A stretch of 64,000 bases of DNA. Origin: an uncultured Cohaesibacter sp. GTDB lineage: Bacteria > Pseudomonadota > Alphaproteobacteria > Rhizobiales > Cohaesibacteraceae. Below are positions 50,882 to 59,995 of the stretch, one piece after another. The stretch's first letter is position 1. Every line of letters begins with the position of its first letter. Under the pieces are notes generated by a model. It was not told the origin of the DNA and made no database searches. It worked only from the letters and a program-made list of their open reading frames with translations. The stretch is taken from positions 2,744,501 through 2,808,500 of the forward strand of contig NZ_OY762934.1 in NCBI RefSeq assembly GCF_963667045.1. Reading direction: 5' to 3'. Made by a program: the position numbers and the translations under genes.

Positions 50882-50932
50882 TGGCATACTGTATGTCAGT
50901 TGCTTCGCCAATCATTGGCATACGGTATGCCA
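50882..50932. promoter_or_regulatory. Two tandem GntR operators
   Basis: TGGCATACGGTATGCCA (50916-50932) is a perfect 17-base palindrome. TGGCATACTGTATGTCA (50882-50898) is the same site with one arm mismatch, centred 34 bases away. They occupy the divergent dctQ/gntR promoter gap and fit a FadR-type GntR dimer binding two sites. Confidence 0.82.
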
Positions 50933-50997
50933 GTTGTCAAGAACCTAACTTGTGTTCTATAAGAGGGCGAGATATCTTTGCGGCAAGGAGAGCAGAC

Positions 50998-51714
50998 ATG
51001 AATTCAATCGAGCGCCCCAAATCACTTACGGAACTGGTCGCTAAAAAGCTCAGAGAAATGATCGTGAACGGTCAACTCGAACTGGGAGCTCAGGTGTCAG
51101 AAGCTAGCATTGCCAAGGAGTTCGAGGTTAGTCGCACACCTGTTAGAGAGGCTTTCAACCGGCTCGAGATGGAGGGGCTTCTGCACTTATCTCCGCAAAA
51201 GGGAACATTCGTTTTTTCCCTGTCTCCCCTTGAGCTGGCGATGCTGTGTGATGCTCGTGTGTGCCTTGAGAAAACGGCCCTTATGACCGCCATAGAGCAA
51301 AATGCGGATGAACTTTATTCACAGATCAACAAAGTCGTCGAAAGGATGACACGGGCTCTGGATGCCGGAGACATCCAAGAATATCTGTCGCTGGATGCTG
51401 TCTACCATCAGTGCTTTTTCGACTGCTCTCAAAACTGCTTCCTGAACGACGCCTATCAGGCAATTTCAAAGAAGATGGCTGCCATCCGCCACCGGCTAGG
51501 TCGCCATCCAGATCATTTGGAAAAGTCCTACAAGGAGCATTGTGAAATGGTCGAAGCAGTCAAGCTGAAGGATCTCGAGCAGTCGCTGACAATCCTGGGC
51601 AAACATATCGATCGTAAACAAGGCTCGTACTGGAAACTGGCAACTCACAGTTTGGCCGACGTACACGCCAAGAATTGCCAGTCCAGCGTGATGGAAAGCA
51701 ATGAAAGCTTCTAG
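50998..51714 (+). CDS. GntR-family transcriptional regulator (FadR/FCD)
   Basis: A 238-residue regulator starting at ATG 50998 after AAGGAG. The winged helix has SLTELVAKKLREMIVNGQLE, FEVSRTPVREAFNRLEMEGL and LSPQKGTFVFSLS. The FCD domain includes SLDAVYHQCFFDCSQNCF and SYKEHCEMVEAVK; the histidine positions suggest a metal-assisted acid-binding pocket. It is divergent from the eight-gene operon starting at dctQ, with two operator copies between, and is expected to repress that operon and itself. Confidence 0.9.
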   Translation: MNSIERPKSLTELVAKKLREMIVNGQLELGAQVSEASIAKEFEVSRTPVREAFNRLEMEGLLHLSPQKGTFVFSLSPLELAMLCDARVCLEKTALMTAIEQNADELYSQINKVVERMTRALDAGDIQEYLSLDAVYHQCFFDCSQNCFLNDAYQAISKKMAAIRHRLGRHPDHLEKSYKEHCEMVEAVKLKDLEQSLTILGKHIDRKQGSYWKLATHSLADVHAKNCQSSVMESNESF

Positions 51715-52104
51715 ATTGAGGCACCTTGGCTCATCTGGCTTGCTATAAGAAATACAGGAAAACAGCGCCGGTCATACCGATCAGAATGCCGAATACTCCC
51801 CTCATGGCTGGTTTTTACTCCGCCGTTGACAGCGTCGCAAGCAGGATCTCAGTCGAGCGATAGGCCCTGACCTGCAGGCAGCGCTGTGTCGCAACATAGT
51901 TCAAGGCCTGAAAAAGCCCCGATTAGACTGGCCGACAATCCAAGAGACATTGTGTGCGCTCATTGTTTTTTGCAATTTCAGCGACCAGACGACGGGTGTG
52001 CGAACATTGCTGCCGTTCAGTTCAACAAGACAACATAACTGATCAAGGGTAAGGCTAGCAACCGCTAGGCCAACCACTTATAGAGACAAATAACCTTGTT
52101 TTTG
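51715..52104. other. Intergenic stretch
   Basis: No gene is recognised. A plus-strand frame stays open for about 65 codons without a start codon. On the minus strand a perfect AGGAGGTCACC ribosome site precedes ATG 52112, which opens only a 15-codon peptide (MADKNKVICLYKWLA). Confidence 0.45.
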
Positions 52105-52725
52105 TCAGCCATGGTGACCTCCTGGTAAAAAAGCCAGCTTCATAATGCCGACCAAGATCGAGAACAAAAACCTAGCGGAAATATATGCGCCGAGAGATAA
52201 AAACATTGGAGAGAGAGGCCAAAGAAATATTCTCGAATTCCCTGGATAACGCGGATCAATTTCGAATGGAACAAATAGGAAAGCAAAGTATAAGACAGAG
52301 CAAATTACAAATATTGTAAACAATAAATGGGTAGGGGTTCTTTTTTTGCTTACACTTTCGCAAAGTTTTTTTGCCACGACAGTCTTCCAATAAGCTACTG
52401 CTAGCAGAATGAGAAATACAGGTAAGAGGGATGCGCAAGACAGAATGGTTGCCGAATAGATCAGATGAGAATGGTGATCATAATTCTCCAGAAACTGAAT
52501 ACGGGGCGCAAAAATAGTGCAGTTTTCAGCAATCCAATCCGACACTTTCTGAAGTCGGTCTCCCAAGATCCATGTATAGATGTATGAGCACACAATCAAA
52601 GAGAAGAACCCCGCAATTGTGAAAAAGTCGTCAAACTTATCGAATTGCTTGGATTCGCCTCTTCGCATCGGACGGGCACCATCGCCCCATTTTATTGCTG
52701 CTTCTTGAAACTTAGACACTGGCAA
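52105..52725 (-). CDS. Hypothetical membrane protein
   Basis: A 206-residue protein not recognised as any family. A polar N-terminus is followed by about four hydrophobic segments: FFTIAGFFSLIVCSYIYTWI (~35-54), IYSATILSCASLLPVFLILL (~90-108), LLFTIFVICSVLYFAFLFV (~133-151) and LSPMFLSLGAYISARFLFSI (~170-189). Base composition is clearly more AT-rich than the neighbouring catabolic genes. It stands alone beside an IS110 remnant, which suggests acquired DNA. It may be a small integral membrane protein of unknown role. Confidence 0.5.
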   Translation of the reverse strand: MPVSKFQEAAIKWGDGARPMRRGESKQFDKFDDFFTIAGFFSLIVCSYIYTWILGDRLQKVSDWIAENCTIFAPRIQFLENYDHHSHLIYSATILSCASLLPVFLILLAVAYWKTVVAKKLCESVSKKRTPTHLLFTIFVICSVLYFAFLFVPFEIDPRYPGNSRIFLWPLSPMFLSLGAYISARFLFSILVGIMKLAFLPGGHHG

Positions 52726-53332
52726 ATATCCTCGATAAGTATTTCAGACTTCGACGATCTTGGCCCGTTGGGTCATACTGTCTACGCCTGAAATTAAGCG
52801 TTCCGCTGGACCGGCATTATTTTTGCGTGAGTAGCAAGGAACCCAACCTCCACGCCATGATTGACCCCAATCTGGCTAGGCAATCTTATTTGTTGTAAAA
52901 TTTTAATGCGTATTAATGGTTGAATAACTCAATCAACCTCGCTCTACAACACGAGGTTTAGTATGCAGGGCAGTTTGCCAATAAACCCGTTGATTACCGA
53001 TGTTCCTGCTCAGAGGCGGAGTGGTCTGATGCTGCGCATCACCAATTGAAAACGGTCAGCCATGCAAGCGAATAGAAGTTTCGGCCCATAGCCCCACCAT
53101 TTCCAATGTCGAGTTTGGGCTCCAACCGGCCAGTTGCGGTGCGTCATGACCCGAAAATACTCATCCAAGGAGGTGACTGGCAGTCGCGGCCCATTGAATG
53201 TACCAGCTGCTGTTCGCAAGAGATTTCTTTGCGTGTCGCTGGAAGTCGCTCTTATGTATCCGATGGGGTGGACACCCCTCCGACGGCATAAGTGTGTCAA
53301 ACTGGTGAGGTGCTCACCAGGCCGAGGAGGAG
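52726..53332. other. Stretch without recognised genes next to IS110 remnant
   Basis: The first 250 bases are AT-rich. From 53010 to 53300 a minus-strand frame of 96 codons is open but matches nothing I know. The region may be the left flank of the decayed insertion sequence. Confidence 0.4.
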
Positions 53333-53464
53333 ATGTTCATGAAGCAGGTTTTCATAATCGGGATCGATTTGGCAAAGAACATATTTTCAGATTCATGGTG
53401 CAACGAAAGCTGGCAACCCGCCTTCAACAAGAAGGTCACACGCGCCAAGCTGTTTCCTTTTCTC
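53333..53464 (+). pseudogene. IS110-family transposase, N-terminal fragment
   Basis: After a good ribosome site the frame reads MKQVFIIGIDLAKNIF and FNKKVTRAKLFPFL. This is the N-terminal RuvC-like DEDD domain start of IS110 transposases, with the first catalytic Asp in GIDLAKN. Resemblance ends abruptly at 53464, where the complementary-strand fragment begins. Confidence 0.75.
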
Positions 53465-53480
53465 TCAGAGGAAACAGCTT
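53447..53480. repeat. 11-base inverted repeat at the IS110 inversion joint
   Basis: AAGCTGTTTCC (53447-53457) and GGAAACAGCTT (53470-53480) flank the point where the transposase coding strand switches. One copy lies in the N-terminal fragment (AKLFP), the other in the inverted fragment (EAVSSE). Confidence 0.85.
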
Positions 53481-53697
53481 CAATCCGGTCATCAAGCCAT
53501 AGCCAGTCTCCATAGAGACCATACAGGATTTTGCCCATTCGGGGCGATATCTCATCTTTGCGCTGCTCCAGAATGGCTTCGAAGGAATTCATCAAAGCTC
53601 GCGGCCCCTTGCGAACCGTAATCCCTTGTCCAGTCAGCAAGGCGCGTATCTGATTGATGCTAGCCGTGCGGCGGGACACCAAACGAGAGCGGACCAA
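53465..53697 (-). pseudogene. IS110-family transposase, inverted C-terminal-half fragment
   Basis: The minus strand reads VRSRLVSRRTASINQIRALL, TGQGITVRKGPRALMNSFEA, EISPRM, LYGDWLWLDDRIEAVSSE. These are the conserved middle and linker blocks of IS110 transposases. It faces the N-terminal fragment head to head and lacks the segment between them and the C-terminal transposase_20 domain. Confidence 0.75.
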
Positions 53698-53751
53698 TGA
53701 AAAAACTTGATACTGTTGTTCACCAAGGTTTCAAATTCAAAAGTGGCTTAT

Positions 53752-53786
53752 AAAAAAGGCCGGGAAGCATAAACTACTCCCGACCT
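53752..53786 (-). terminator. Rho-independent terminator of the thiolase operon
   Basis: On the minus strand AGGTCGGGA pairs with TCCCGGCCT (one G-T pair) over a 12-base loop (stem at 53778-53786 and 53757-53765). A run of six T follows. Confidence 0.85.
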
Positions 53787-53834
53787 TCCATAAGGTGTTG
53801 GCATTGAGCAGACGGCTTGTCCGCCAAAACTAGA

Positions 53835-55010
53835 CTATGCGCGCTCGATACACAGAGCGATGCCCATTCCGCCGCCGATGCACAAGGTGGCCAGGGCCTT
53901 CTTTGCGTCCCGTCTTTCCATTTCATGCAACAGGGTGACGAGAATCCGCGCACCGGACGCACCAATTGGGTGCCCCAAGGCAATTGCGCCGCCATTGACG
54001 TTGACTTTGCTCGTGTCCCAGCCCATTTCGTCATTTACGGCAGCGGCCTGCGCTGCAAAGGCTTCGTTTGCCTCGATCAGATCAAGATCATCCGGCACCC
54101 ATCCAGCCTTGTTCAAGGCTTTGCGGGAGGCGGCAATCGGTCCGGTTCCCATGAGCGCGGGATCAACCCCTGCGGTTGCCCAGGAAACAACCTTTGCCAT
54201 GGGTTTGATGCCGCGGCTCATGGCTTCTTCTGCGGTCATCATCAGAACCGCAGCGGCGCCATCATTCAACCCGGACGCGTTCCCTGCTGTCACCGTCCCA
54301 TCTTTCTTGAAGGCCGGGCGCAGTTTGGACAGAGAGTCTGCGGTCGTTTCCGGGCGAATGAATTCGTCCTTCTCGACAATGACTTCCCCTTTACGGGTCT
54401 GAATGGATACGGGCACGATTTCCGCATCAAATTTCCCGGCCTCCCGGGCCGCCGCCGCACGGCGCTGGGATTCAGCGGCCAGCCGATCCTGATTTTCCCG
54501 GCTGATGCCGCAGCTGGTGGCAACATTCTCTGCGGTGATACCCATGTGATAGTCATGGAACGCATCCCAAAGGCCGTCCTTGATCATGGTATCTTCCATG
54601 GTCGCTGGACCCATCTTGGTGCCTTTGCGCAGATTGATGGCATGGGGAGCCTGGCTCATATTTTCCTGACCACCGGCAATAACAATGGACGCGTCGCCGC
54701 ACTTGATTGCCTGCATAGCCAGCCCCACTGCGCGCAATCCAGAACCGCAAACCTGATTGATGGTCAATGCCGTGGAGGTTTCCGGCAAGCCTGCCTTGAT
54801 GGCGGACTGACGGGCCGGGTTCTGCCCCTGACCGGCGGTCAGAACCTGCCCCAGAATAACGTCAGAGATTTCCATGGGATCTACGTTTGATCTCTCGAGC
54901 AAGGCACGGATGACGGTTGCGCCGAGAGTATGCGCAGAGACATCCGCCAGTCCGCCATTGAAGTTGCCAACGGCTGTTCGTGCTGCTGCTGCAATGATGA
55001 TATCGCTCAT
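53835..55010 (-). CDS. atoB: Acetyl-CoA acetyltransferase (thiolase)
   Basis: A 391-residue thiolase with nucleophilic Cys88 ([11 protein letters not shown]), [11 protein letters not shown], the histidine in [13 protein letters not shown] and the second cysteine Cys377 in [10 protein letters not shown]. The length and motifs fit AtoB/PhaA-type biosynthetic or degradative thiolases. Here it would cleave a 3-oxoacyl-CoA made by the CoA transferase encoded upstream. ATG 55010 is chosen, GTG 55013 is an alternative. It ends a leftward operon beginning at the CitMHS transporter. Confidence 0.92.
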   Translation of the reverse strand: MSDIIIAAAARTAVGNFNGGLADVSAHTLGATVIRALLERSNVDPMEISDVILGQVLTAGQGQNPARQSAIKAGLPETSTALTINQVCGSGLRAVGLAMQAIKCGDASIVIAGGQENMSQAPHAINLRKGTKMGPATMEDTMIKDGLWDAFHDYHMGITAENVATSCGISRENQDRLAAESQRRAAAAREAGKFDAEIVPVSIQTRKGEVIVEKDEFIRPETTADSLSKLRPAFKKDGTVTAGNASGLNDGAAAVLMMTAEEAMSRGIKPMAKVVSWATAGVDPALMGTGPIAASRKALNKAGWVPDDLDLIEANEAFAAQAAAVNDEMGWDTSKVNVNGGAIALGHPIGASGARILVTLLHEMERRDAKKALATLCIGGGMGIALCIERA

Positions 55011-55204
55011 CACAATAGTCCAATTCTGTTTGGCTTCATTTGATCACTGAAAGACTGCCGAGAAATGAGGCGAACGCTCCCTTTGTCATAAAGCCCTCCC
55101 TCATCTCTCGACTGACACAGTCCGCGAGCTGACGCTATTCTTGCCCGTGGACGTGATTTGTCTTTGCAGGGCCTTCCCTGCGATCACTTCGAATTTGTGC
55201 CGGT

Positions 55205-55861
55205 CTAGTGACAGACCTGCATTTCACCGACAATCTCGGGCACAATGAGCGTTGCTTGCGTAGCCTCAAGAACCTGCTCGACAGTGACACCCGGCCCCAC
55301 CTCGCGAAGCACAAGGCCGTCATCCGTCGGCTCGATCACCGCCAGATCGGTGACGATCAGATCGACCCGACGCAGTGCGGTCAGAGGCAGATCGCATTCC
55401 TTGACGATCTTGGGGCTGCCTTTGGCAGTGTGTGTCATTGCGACAATGACCCGCTTGGCGCCTGCCACCAGGTCCATTGCCCCGCCCATACCGGGAACCA
55501 TCTTGCCCGGAACCATCCAGTTGGCCAACTGGCCTTTCTCGTCAACCTGCAAACCGCCAAGCACGGTCACGTCGAGGTGACCGCCACGGATCAGGCTGAA
55601 GGACATGCAGGAATCAAATGCACATGCTCCGGGATCGGCACTGATGGGGCTACCACCTGCATCAGTCAGATCTTCATCCTGAAGATTGGGATCATTCAGG
55701 CTGCTCATGCCGACGATACCGTTTTCCGACTGGAAAAAGACTTCGACATCCTTGGGCAGAAAGTCCGCCACCATGGTCGGCAAGCCGATGCCGAGATTGA
55801 TCAAGTCACCGCTCTTGAGCTCTTGCGCAACGCGGCTCGCAATCAGGGTTTTGCTATCCAT
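55205..55861 (-). CDS. 3-oxoacid CoA-transferase subunit B
   Basis: A 218-residue subunit with NLGIGLPTMVADFLP, the catalytic glutamate Glu46 in FQSENGIVGM and GGAMDLVAGAKRVIVAMTHTAK. Together with subunit A it moves CoA from a donor acyl-CoA to a 3-oxo acid. The start overlaps subunit A by eight bases. A 190-base gap with no gene separates it from the thiolase. Confidence 0.92.
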   Translation of the reverse strand: MDSKTLIASRVAQELKSGDLINLGIGLPTMVADFLPKDVEVFFQSENGIVGMSSLNDPNLQDEDLTDAGGSPISADPGACAFDSCMSFSLIRGGHLDVTVLGGLQVDEKGQLANWMVPGKMVPGMGGAMDLVAGAKRVIVAMTHTAKGSPKIVKECDLPLTALRRVDLIVTDLAVIEPTDDGLVLREVGPGVTVEQVLEATQATLIVPEIVGEMQVCH

Positions 55862-56516
55862 TGACCCGCTCCTTGGCTACGAGATAATCGACCAGAACAT
55901 GAGGGGTGGCGATCACATCAGGAGAAAGCGTACCACGCGGCACAAGCGTCTGGGCTTCAACAATGACGGTCTCTGCTGCCATTGCCATCAATGGGTTGAA
56001 ATTGCGCGCCGTCAGATTGTAGGTCAGGTTGCCCAGATGGTCGGAAATCTTGGCATTGACCAATGCGAAATCCGCCTTCAGGGGCTTGGCCAGAATGTAG
56101 GTCTTCCCATCGATCTCGATCAGAGCCTGCCCGTCTTGGGCTGGAGTTCCGACGCCGGTCGGTGTTACGACGGCTCCCAGCCCTGACCCGCCGGCCCGGA
56201 TGCGTTCGGCCAGAGTGCCTTGCGGAACGAGCTCGACCTCAATCTCACCGGCGATCATTTTTTGCTGCGTCAAGGGATTGGTGCCGATATGGCTGGTAAT
56301 CACTTTCTTGACCAGACCAGCTTCTACCAGTTTACCAATGCCGCAGCCGGGGCGGGCTGTATCGTTGGCAATGATGGTCAGATTGCCTTTTTTCTGTTTC
56401 ACCAGTTCATCGATCAGGCGTGGAGGAGTTCCAACTCCCATAAACCCGCCGATCATGAGAACAGCCCCATCGGGAATCTTCGCGATGGCGTCCTCAAGGG
56501 AAATGACGTTTGACAT
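55854..56516 (-). CDS. 3-oxoacid CoA-transferase subunit A
   Basis: A 220-residue partner with SLEDAIAKIPDGAVLMIGGF, MGVGTPPRLIDEL, GCGIGKLVEAGLV and TPTGVGTPAQDGQALIEIDG. Both chains have the usual length for AtoD/ScoA-type subunits. Start ATG 56516 has AAGG upstream. The pair follows the AtuA-like genes, so the 3-oxo acid may come from the compound imported by CitMHS. Confidence 0.92.
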   Translation of the reverse strand: MSNVISLEDAIAKIPDGAVLMIGGFMGVGTPPRLIDELVKQKKGNLTIIANDTARPGCGIGKLVEAGLVKKVITSHIGTNPLTQQKMIAGEIEVELVPQGTLAERIRAGGSGLGAVVTPTGVGTPAQDGQALIEIDGKTYILAKPLKADFALVNAKISDHLGNLTYNLTARNFNPLMAMAAETVIVEAQTLVPRGTLSPDVIATPHVLVDYLVAKERVNG

Positions 56517-56588
56517 TTGTGTAACCTTCGAGAATGTGAGTGACTCCGGGAGCAGAGGGAGGACATGCAACCCGGAGTCTTTGGGGCC

Positions 56589-56903
56589 TCAAGCGCTCGG
56601 TTCGGCAATTTCCATTGCCAGAAGAGCGGATGCGAGGCACTTGCCATGAGGATCAAGAGCCAGAGAGCGGGTCACGCCGCCTCCCAGAGCCTTCTGCATG
56701 ACGAAATTCAACGCGCCGATGGATGGAATTTCGTAGCGCACGACTTCGCCATGAACGATGCCTTCGAAGTGCGCCTTGACCTTTTCGGCTGTCACTTCCT
56801 TTGCAAGATGCTCATAATTCTTGGAGTCATAAGCGATCACGGAGATATTGGAGATGTCGCCCTTATCACCGGTACGCGAATGCGCAATATCAAAGAGTTT
56901 CAT
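56589..56903 (-). CDS. AtuA-like small (ferredoxin-fold) domain protein
   Basis: A 104-residue protein corresponding to the C-terminal AtuA-like ferredoxin-fold domain: MKLFDIAHSRTGDKGDISNI is its hallmark, then VTAEKVKAHFEGIVHGEVVRYE and the closing NFVMQKALGGGVTRSLALDP. In many proteins this domain is fused to the DUF1446 domain; here it is a separate gene four bases after the DUF1446 gene. A start at ATG 56903 behind GAGG is preferred to a 48-residue extension. Confidence 0.88.
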   Translation of the reverse strand: MKLFDIAHSRTGDKGDISNISVIAYDSKNYEHLAKEVTAEKVKAHFEGIVHGEVVRYEIPSIGALNFVMQKALGGGVTRSLALDPHGKCLASALLAMEIAEPSA

Positions 56904-56907
56904 TGGT

Positions 56908-58245
56908 TCAATCCTCGATAAACTGGACGGAAGGGACAACAAAGTCGCGCGGCAGAAGCGCCGACAACATGGCAACAACCTGCTTGGCAGATTTGCCTGC
57001 ACCACCACCACTGGCCGGACCGTTGGTATAGAGGGTTTCGACCTCATTACCGATCTTGACCGCTTCTTTCATGGTATCGCAGCGCCCGGCGACCCGAATG
57101 CGCACTTCCGTCGGCTCTGGCTGGGGCGCCAGCACATCACCGTGGATGGCATTGACCCCGATCAGATCGAATCTCAGCTCACTGGTCTCGACTTTGCCGA
57201 TTTGCAATCTTTCCTTGACGATTTCCAGGGCCAGTTTGCCCCGAGCGACGCAGCCCGGTCCCGCATAGGACATTTCGCCTTCGCCGATATAGCCATCGAC
57301 ATAGCCAACAGACGCCTTCAGAGTTGCAGGTCTTTCACGCCCGGTCACATTGCCAACCTTGACCCGATCCTTGGCGATCTGCTCGAAGGTGATTTGCGAG
57401 AAGTCTGCGGTCACGTCCGGGGTCAGATAGCTGCGAGGATCATGCACTTCATACAGGATCTGCTCTTTGCAGGTATCAACGGTGACAGAGCCGCCAGCTT
57501 CGGCAATCTTGGTGATAACGATTTCACCATTTTCGCTCACTTCCGCAATAGGGAAGCCAAGATGGCCAAGCCCCTCGATGTCCTTCTTGCCGGGTTCAGC
57601 ATAGTAGCCGCCGGTGACCTGACCACCACATTCGAGCAGATGGCCAACTGCAGTGCCTTTGCCCAGCTTGTCCCAGTCATCCAGAGCCCAGCCGAATTCG
57701 ACAATCTGTGGAGCCAGGAACATGGACGGATCGGCAACGCGACCCGTGATAACAACATCAGCGCCGTCCATCAGGGCCTTTGCAATTGGCTCTGCCCCGA
57801 CATAGGCATTGGCGGAGACGATGGTGTTCGACATCGAGGAAACCGGCTCTCCGGTTTCCGTGATTTTTACGCTGCTGGCTTTCAGCACTTCAAAAACATC
57901 GTCACCGGAAACAGCTGCGATTTTCAAATCGCCAAGGCCCAGCTGAGCAGCAATTTCGCTGGTTTTTCTGGCTGCCGAGAGCGGGTTCGCAGCGCCCATA
58001 TTGGTAACGATCTTGACGCCGTTCTTCTTGCAGGCGGGGAGAACCGCCTGCATACGTTCGGTCAGAAGAGGGTCATAGCCTTTTTCCGGATCATTCAATT
58101 TTGCTCTCTGGGCAATCGCAATTGTCCGTTCGGCGAGGCATTCGAAGACGAGATAGTCGATGTCTCCCTTTTCTGCCAATTCGACGGCAGGTTCGATACG
58201 GTCACCGGAGTAACCGGCACCGGATCCAATACGAATGGTCTTCAT
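56908..58245 (-). CDS. AtuA-family (DUF1446) protein
   Basis: A 445-residue protein of the acyclic terpene utilisation AtuA family. The start IRIGSGAGYSGDRIEPAVEL, then DYLVFECLAERTIAIAQ, KIVTNMGAANP, AVSGDDVF, VITGRVADPSMFLAP and GHLLECGGQVTGGYYAEPG are its conserved blocks. The biochemical role of this family is not settled; it accompanies acyl-CoA degradation and carboxylation genes. Here it is the second gene of the CitMHS-CoA transferase-thiolase operon with its small partner split off. Confidence 0.88.
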   Translation of the reverse strand: MKTIRIGSGAGYSGDRIEPAVELAEKGDIDYLVFECLAERTIAIAQRAKLNDPEKGYDPLLTERMQAVLPACKKNGVKIVTNMGAANPLSAARKTSEIAAQLGLGDLKIAAVSGDDVFEVLKASSVKITETGEPVSSMSNTIVSANAYVGAEPIAKALMDGADVVITGRVADPSMFLAPQIVEFGWALDDWDKLGKGTAVGHLLECGGQVTGGYYAEPGKKDIEGLGHLGFPIAEVSENGEIVITKIAEAGGSVTVDTCKEQILYEVHDPRSYLTPDVTADFSQITFEQIAKDRVKVGNVTGRERPATLKASVGYVDGYIGEGEMSYAGPGCVARGKLALEIVKERLQIGKVETSELRFDLIGVNAIHGDVLAPQPEPTEVRIRVAGRCDTMKEAVKIGNEVETLYTNGPASGGGAGKSAKQVVAMLSALLPRDFVVPSVQFIED

Positions 58246-58291
58246 ATCGAATATTCCTTGTTCTTGTTATTAGGCCATGCCTTAAGGTCGA

Positions 58292-59602
58292 TTAGATCGG
58301 GAACACGCCGAAGATCACGGCCGCAATCGTCATGATGATCGAAATTGCGAAGACCAGCGGAATGGTGAATTTCTGATGCTCACCAAGCGGAACGCCCGTA
58401 AGCCCGATCAAAAGGAAGGTGGACGCAGTCAGTGGGCTGACAGGGAAGCCTGTCGTCATCTGACCAAGGATAGAAGCCTGACCGATTGCAATCGGATCGC
58501 CACCAAAGGTCTTGTAGACGTCGGCAATCACTGGCATGACGCCGAAATAGTAGCTGTCCGGGTCAAACAGCAGGCTGAATGGCATGGACAGTGCGCCCAC
58601 CATGGCAGGCATGTGTGAAGCGAAATCTGCAGGGACAAAATTCGCCGCCGTTTCGGCCATTGCCTTGAGCATGCCAGTGTCACGCATGATGCCGGTAAAC
58701 GCCCCTGCGGCAAACAGGATCGATGCCATCATCAAGGCAGCTTTTGCATGGGCATCAATGCGGGCTTTCTGGCTATCCGGTTTTGGATAGTTGATCACCA
58801 ACGCGACAACGGTGCCGAGCATGAAGGACACAGCGGCAGGCAAGAGACCTGAGATCATTGAGGCGAGAACAGCGATGGTCAGCAAGATGTTCAGCCAGAA
58901 GAGTTTCGGACGGCGAAGTTCCTGTTCTTCTTCGGTCAGTTCACGGACATGAACTTCTGTGTGATCGACGCCAGCCATATCACCGGAAGTGCCAAGACGT
59001 TTCTCTTCCCTCAGGCCAAGGAAATAGGCGATACCGAGCACGGAAATCAGACCCACGACCCAGACGCCAATCAGCGGATTGAAAACATCGGTCACCGGCA
59101 CGTTCAGAGACGTCGCGGCCCTTAAAGTTGGTCCCCCCCAGGGCAACATATTGGCCGTACCGGCAGCCATGGCAGCAATAGCAGCCAGAATGACTCTGCG
59201 CATTTTCAGGCGGTCATACAAAGGCAGCATTGCAGGAATTGTTACCAGGAAGGTCACCGCGCCAGAGCCATCAAGATGTACGATCAGAGCCAGAATGGCT
59301 GTGCCGACCGTAATACGTGCGGGCTTCATGCCGACGGTTTTCAAAACGCGATTGATGATGGGATCCATCATGCCCGCATCGGAAAGAATTCCGAAGAAGA
59401 CGATCGCGAAGACGAACATGGCTGCAACGGAAGAGATTTTCTTGATCCCGCCAACCATGAAGGTGGCGCTTTCCATTCCGAAACCGCCAATCAAGGCTGC
59501 GGCAAGTGGAACCAGAATAAGTGCAACCAGTGGTGAAAGTTTGTTTGTCATGATGGTTGCGAGCAAGACTATGATCGTAACCAACCCCAATAGCGCTAGC
59601 AT
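58292..59602 (-). CDS. CitMHS-family organic acid/proton symporter
   Basis: A 436-residue membrane protein with eleven to twelve helices. It has the CitMHS pattern: MFVFAIVFFGILSDAGMMDP, HLDGSGAVTFLVTIPAMLPLY, AGTANMLPWGGPTLRAA, FDPDSYYFGVMPV and FPVSPLTASTFLLIGL. Characterised members import metal-citrate complexes or citrate with protons, and others carry related acids. It is the first gene of the leftward operon, divergent from a LysR regulator. CoA transferase and thiolase downstream suggest that the cargo is a 3-oxo acid or a precursor and probably not citrate. ATG 59602 behind GAGG is the preferred start. Confidence 0.88.
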   Translation of the reverse strand: MLALLGLVTIIVLLATIMTNKLSPLVALILVPLAAALIGGFGMESATFMVGGIKKISSVAAMFVFAIVFFGILSDAGMMDPIINRVLKTVGMKPARITVGTAILALIVHLDGSGAVTFLVTIPAMLPLYDRLKMRRVILAAIAAMAAGTANMLPWGGPTLRAATSLNVPVTDVFNPLIGVWVVGLISVLGIAYFLGLREEKRLGTSGDMAGVDHTEVHVRELTEEEQELRRPKLFWLNILLTIAVLASMISGLLPAAVSFMLGTVVALVINYPKPDSQKARIDAHAKAALMMASILFAAGAFTGIMRDTGMLKAMAETAANFVPADFASHMPAMVGALSMPFSLLFDPDSYYFGVMPVIADVYKTFGGDPIAIGQASILGQMTTGFPVSPLTASTFLLIGLTGVPLGEHQKFTIPLVFAISIIMTIAAVIFGVFPI

Positions 59603-59995
59603 TTCATTCCTCATCTTTCCTGCCCATCCGATATACTTTGTGTAATTTCTGGTATGGGTCAGTATTTTTGAAACAGCTACCACAGTATAAGGAGATTTGC
59701 GTACATCTAAGAATTTAGATGTAGTTGTCGGTGCTGCTCCTCCCGTTCTGCAGACAAGCTTTTTTCTATCGCTTGCACAACTAATATTAAGAGAATTCTT
59801 TAAATTAAAAAATTGAAATTATCGGATATCACTGATAAGATATTTTTATATTAGAACAGAAGAAAAGCTTGATTTTGCTGCTTTTTGTCTCTGCCTTTCC
59901 TTTTGGAAAGATTTTCGCTTTCAAAAGCACACAGGATTCAAGAGAAGAGAAAAACCAACAGAATCACCGCGAAACTTGCGCGCGAGGAGGCACGC
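59603..59995. promoter_or_regulatory. Divergent LysR/CitMHS promoter region
   Basis: The 390-base gap is AT-rich. TTATC (59819-59823) and GATAA (59834-59838) form an inverted repeat with a ten-base spacer, the ATC-(N)-GAT symmetry often seen at LysR-type sites. It probably controls both divergent transcripts. No small gene is seen. Confidence 0.5.

Noticed and set aside
56848-58335. A 495-codon plus-strand frame
   Set aside because: It is antisense to the AtuA gene, which has clear conserved motifs; no ribosome site.
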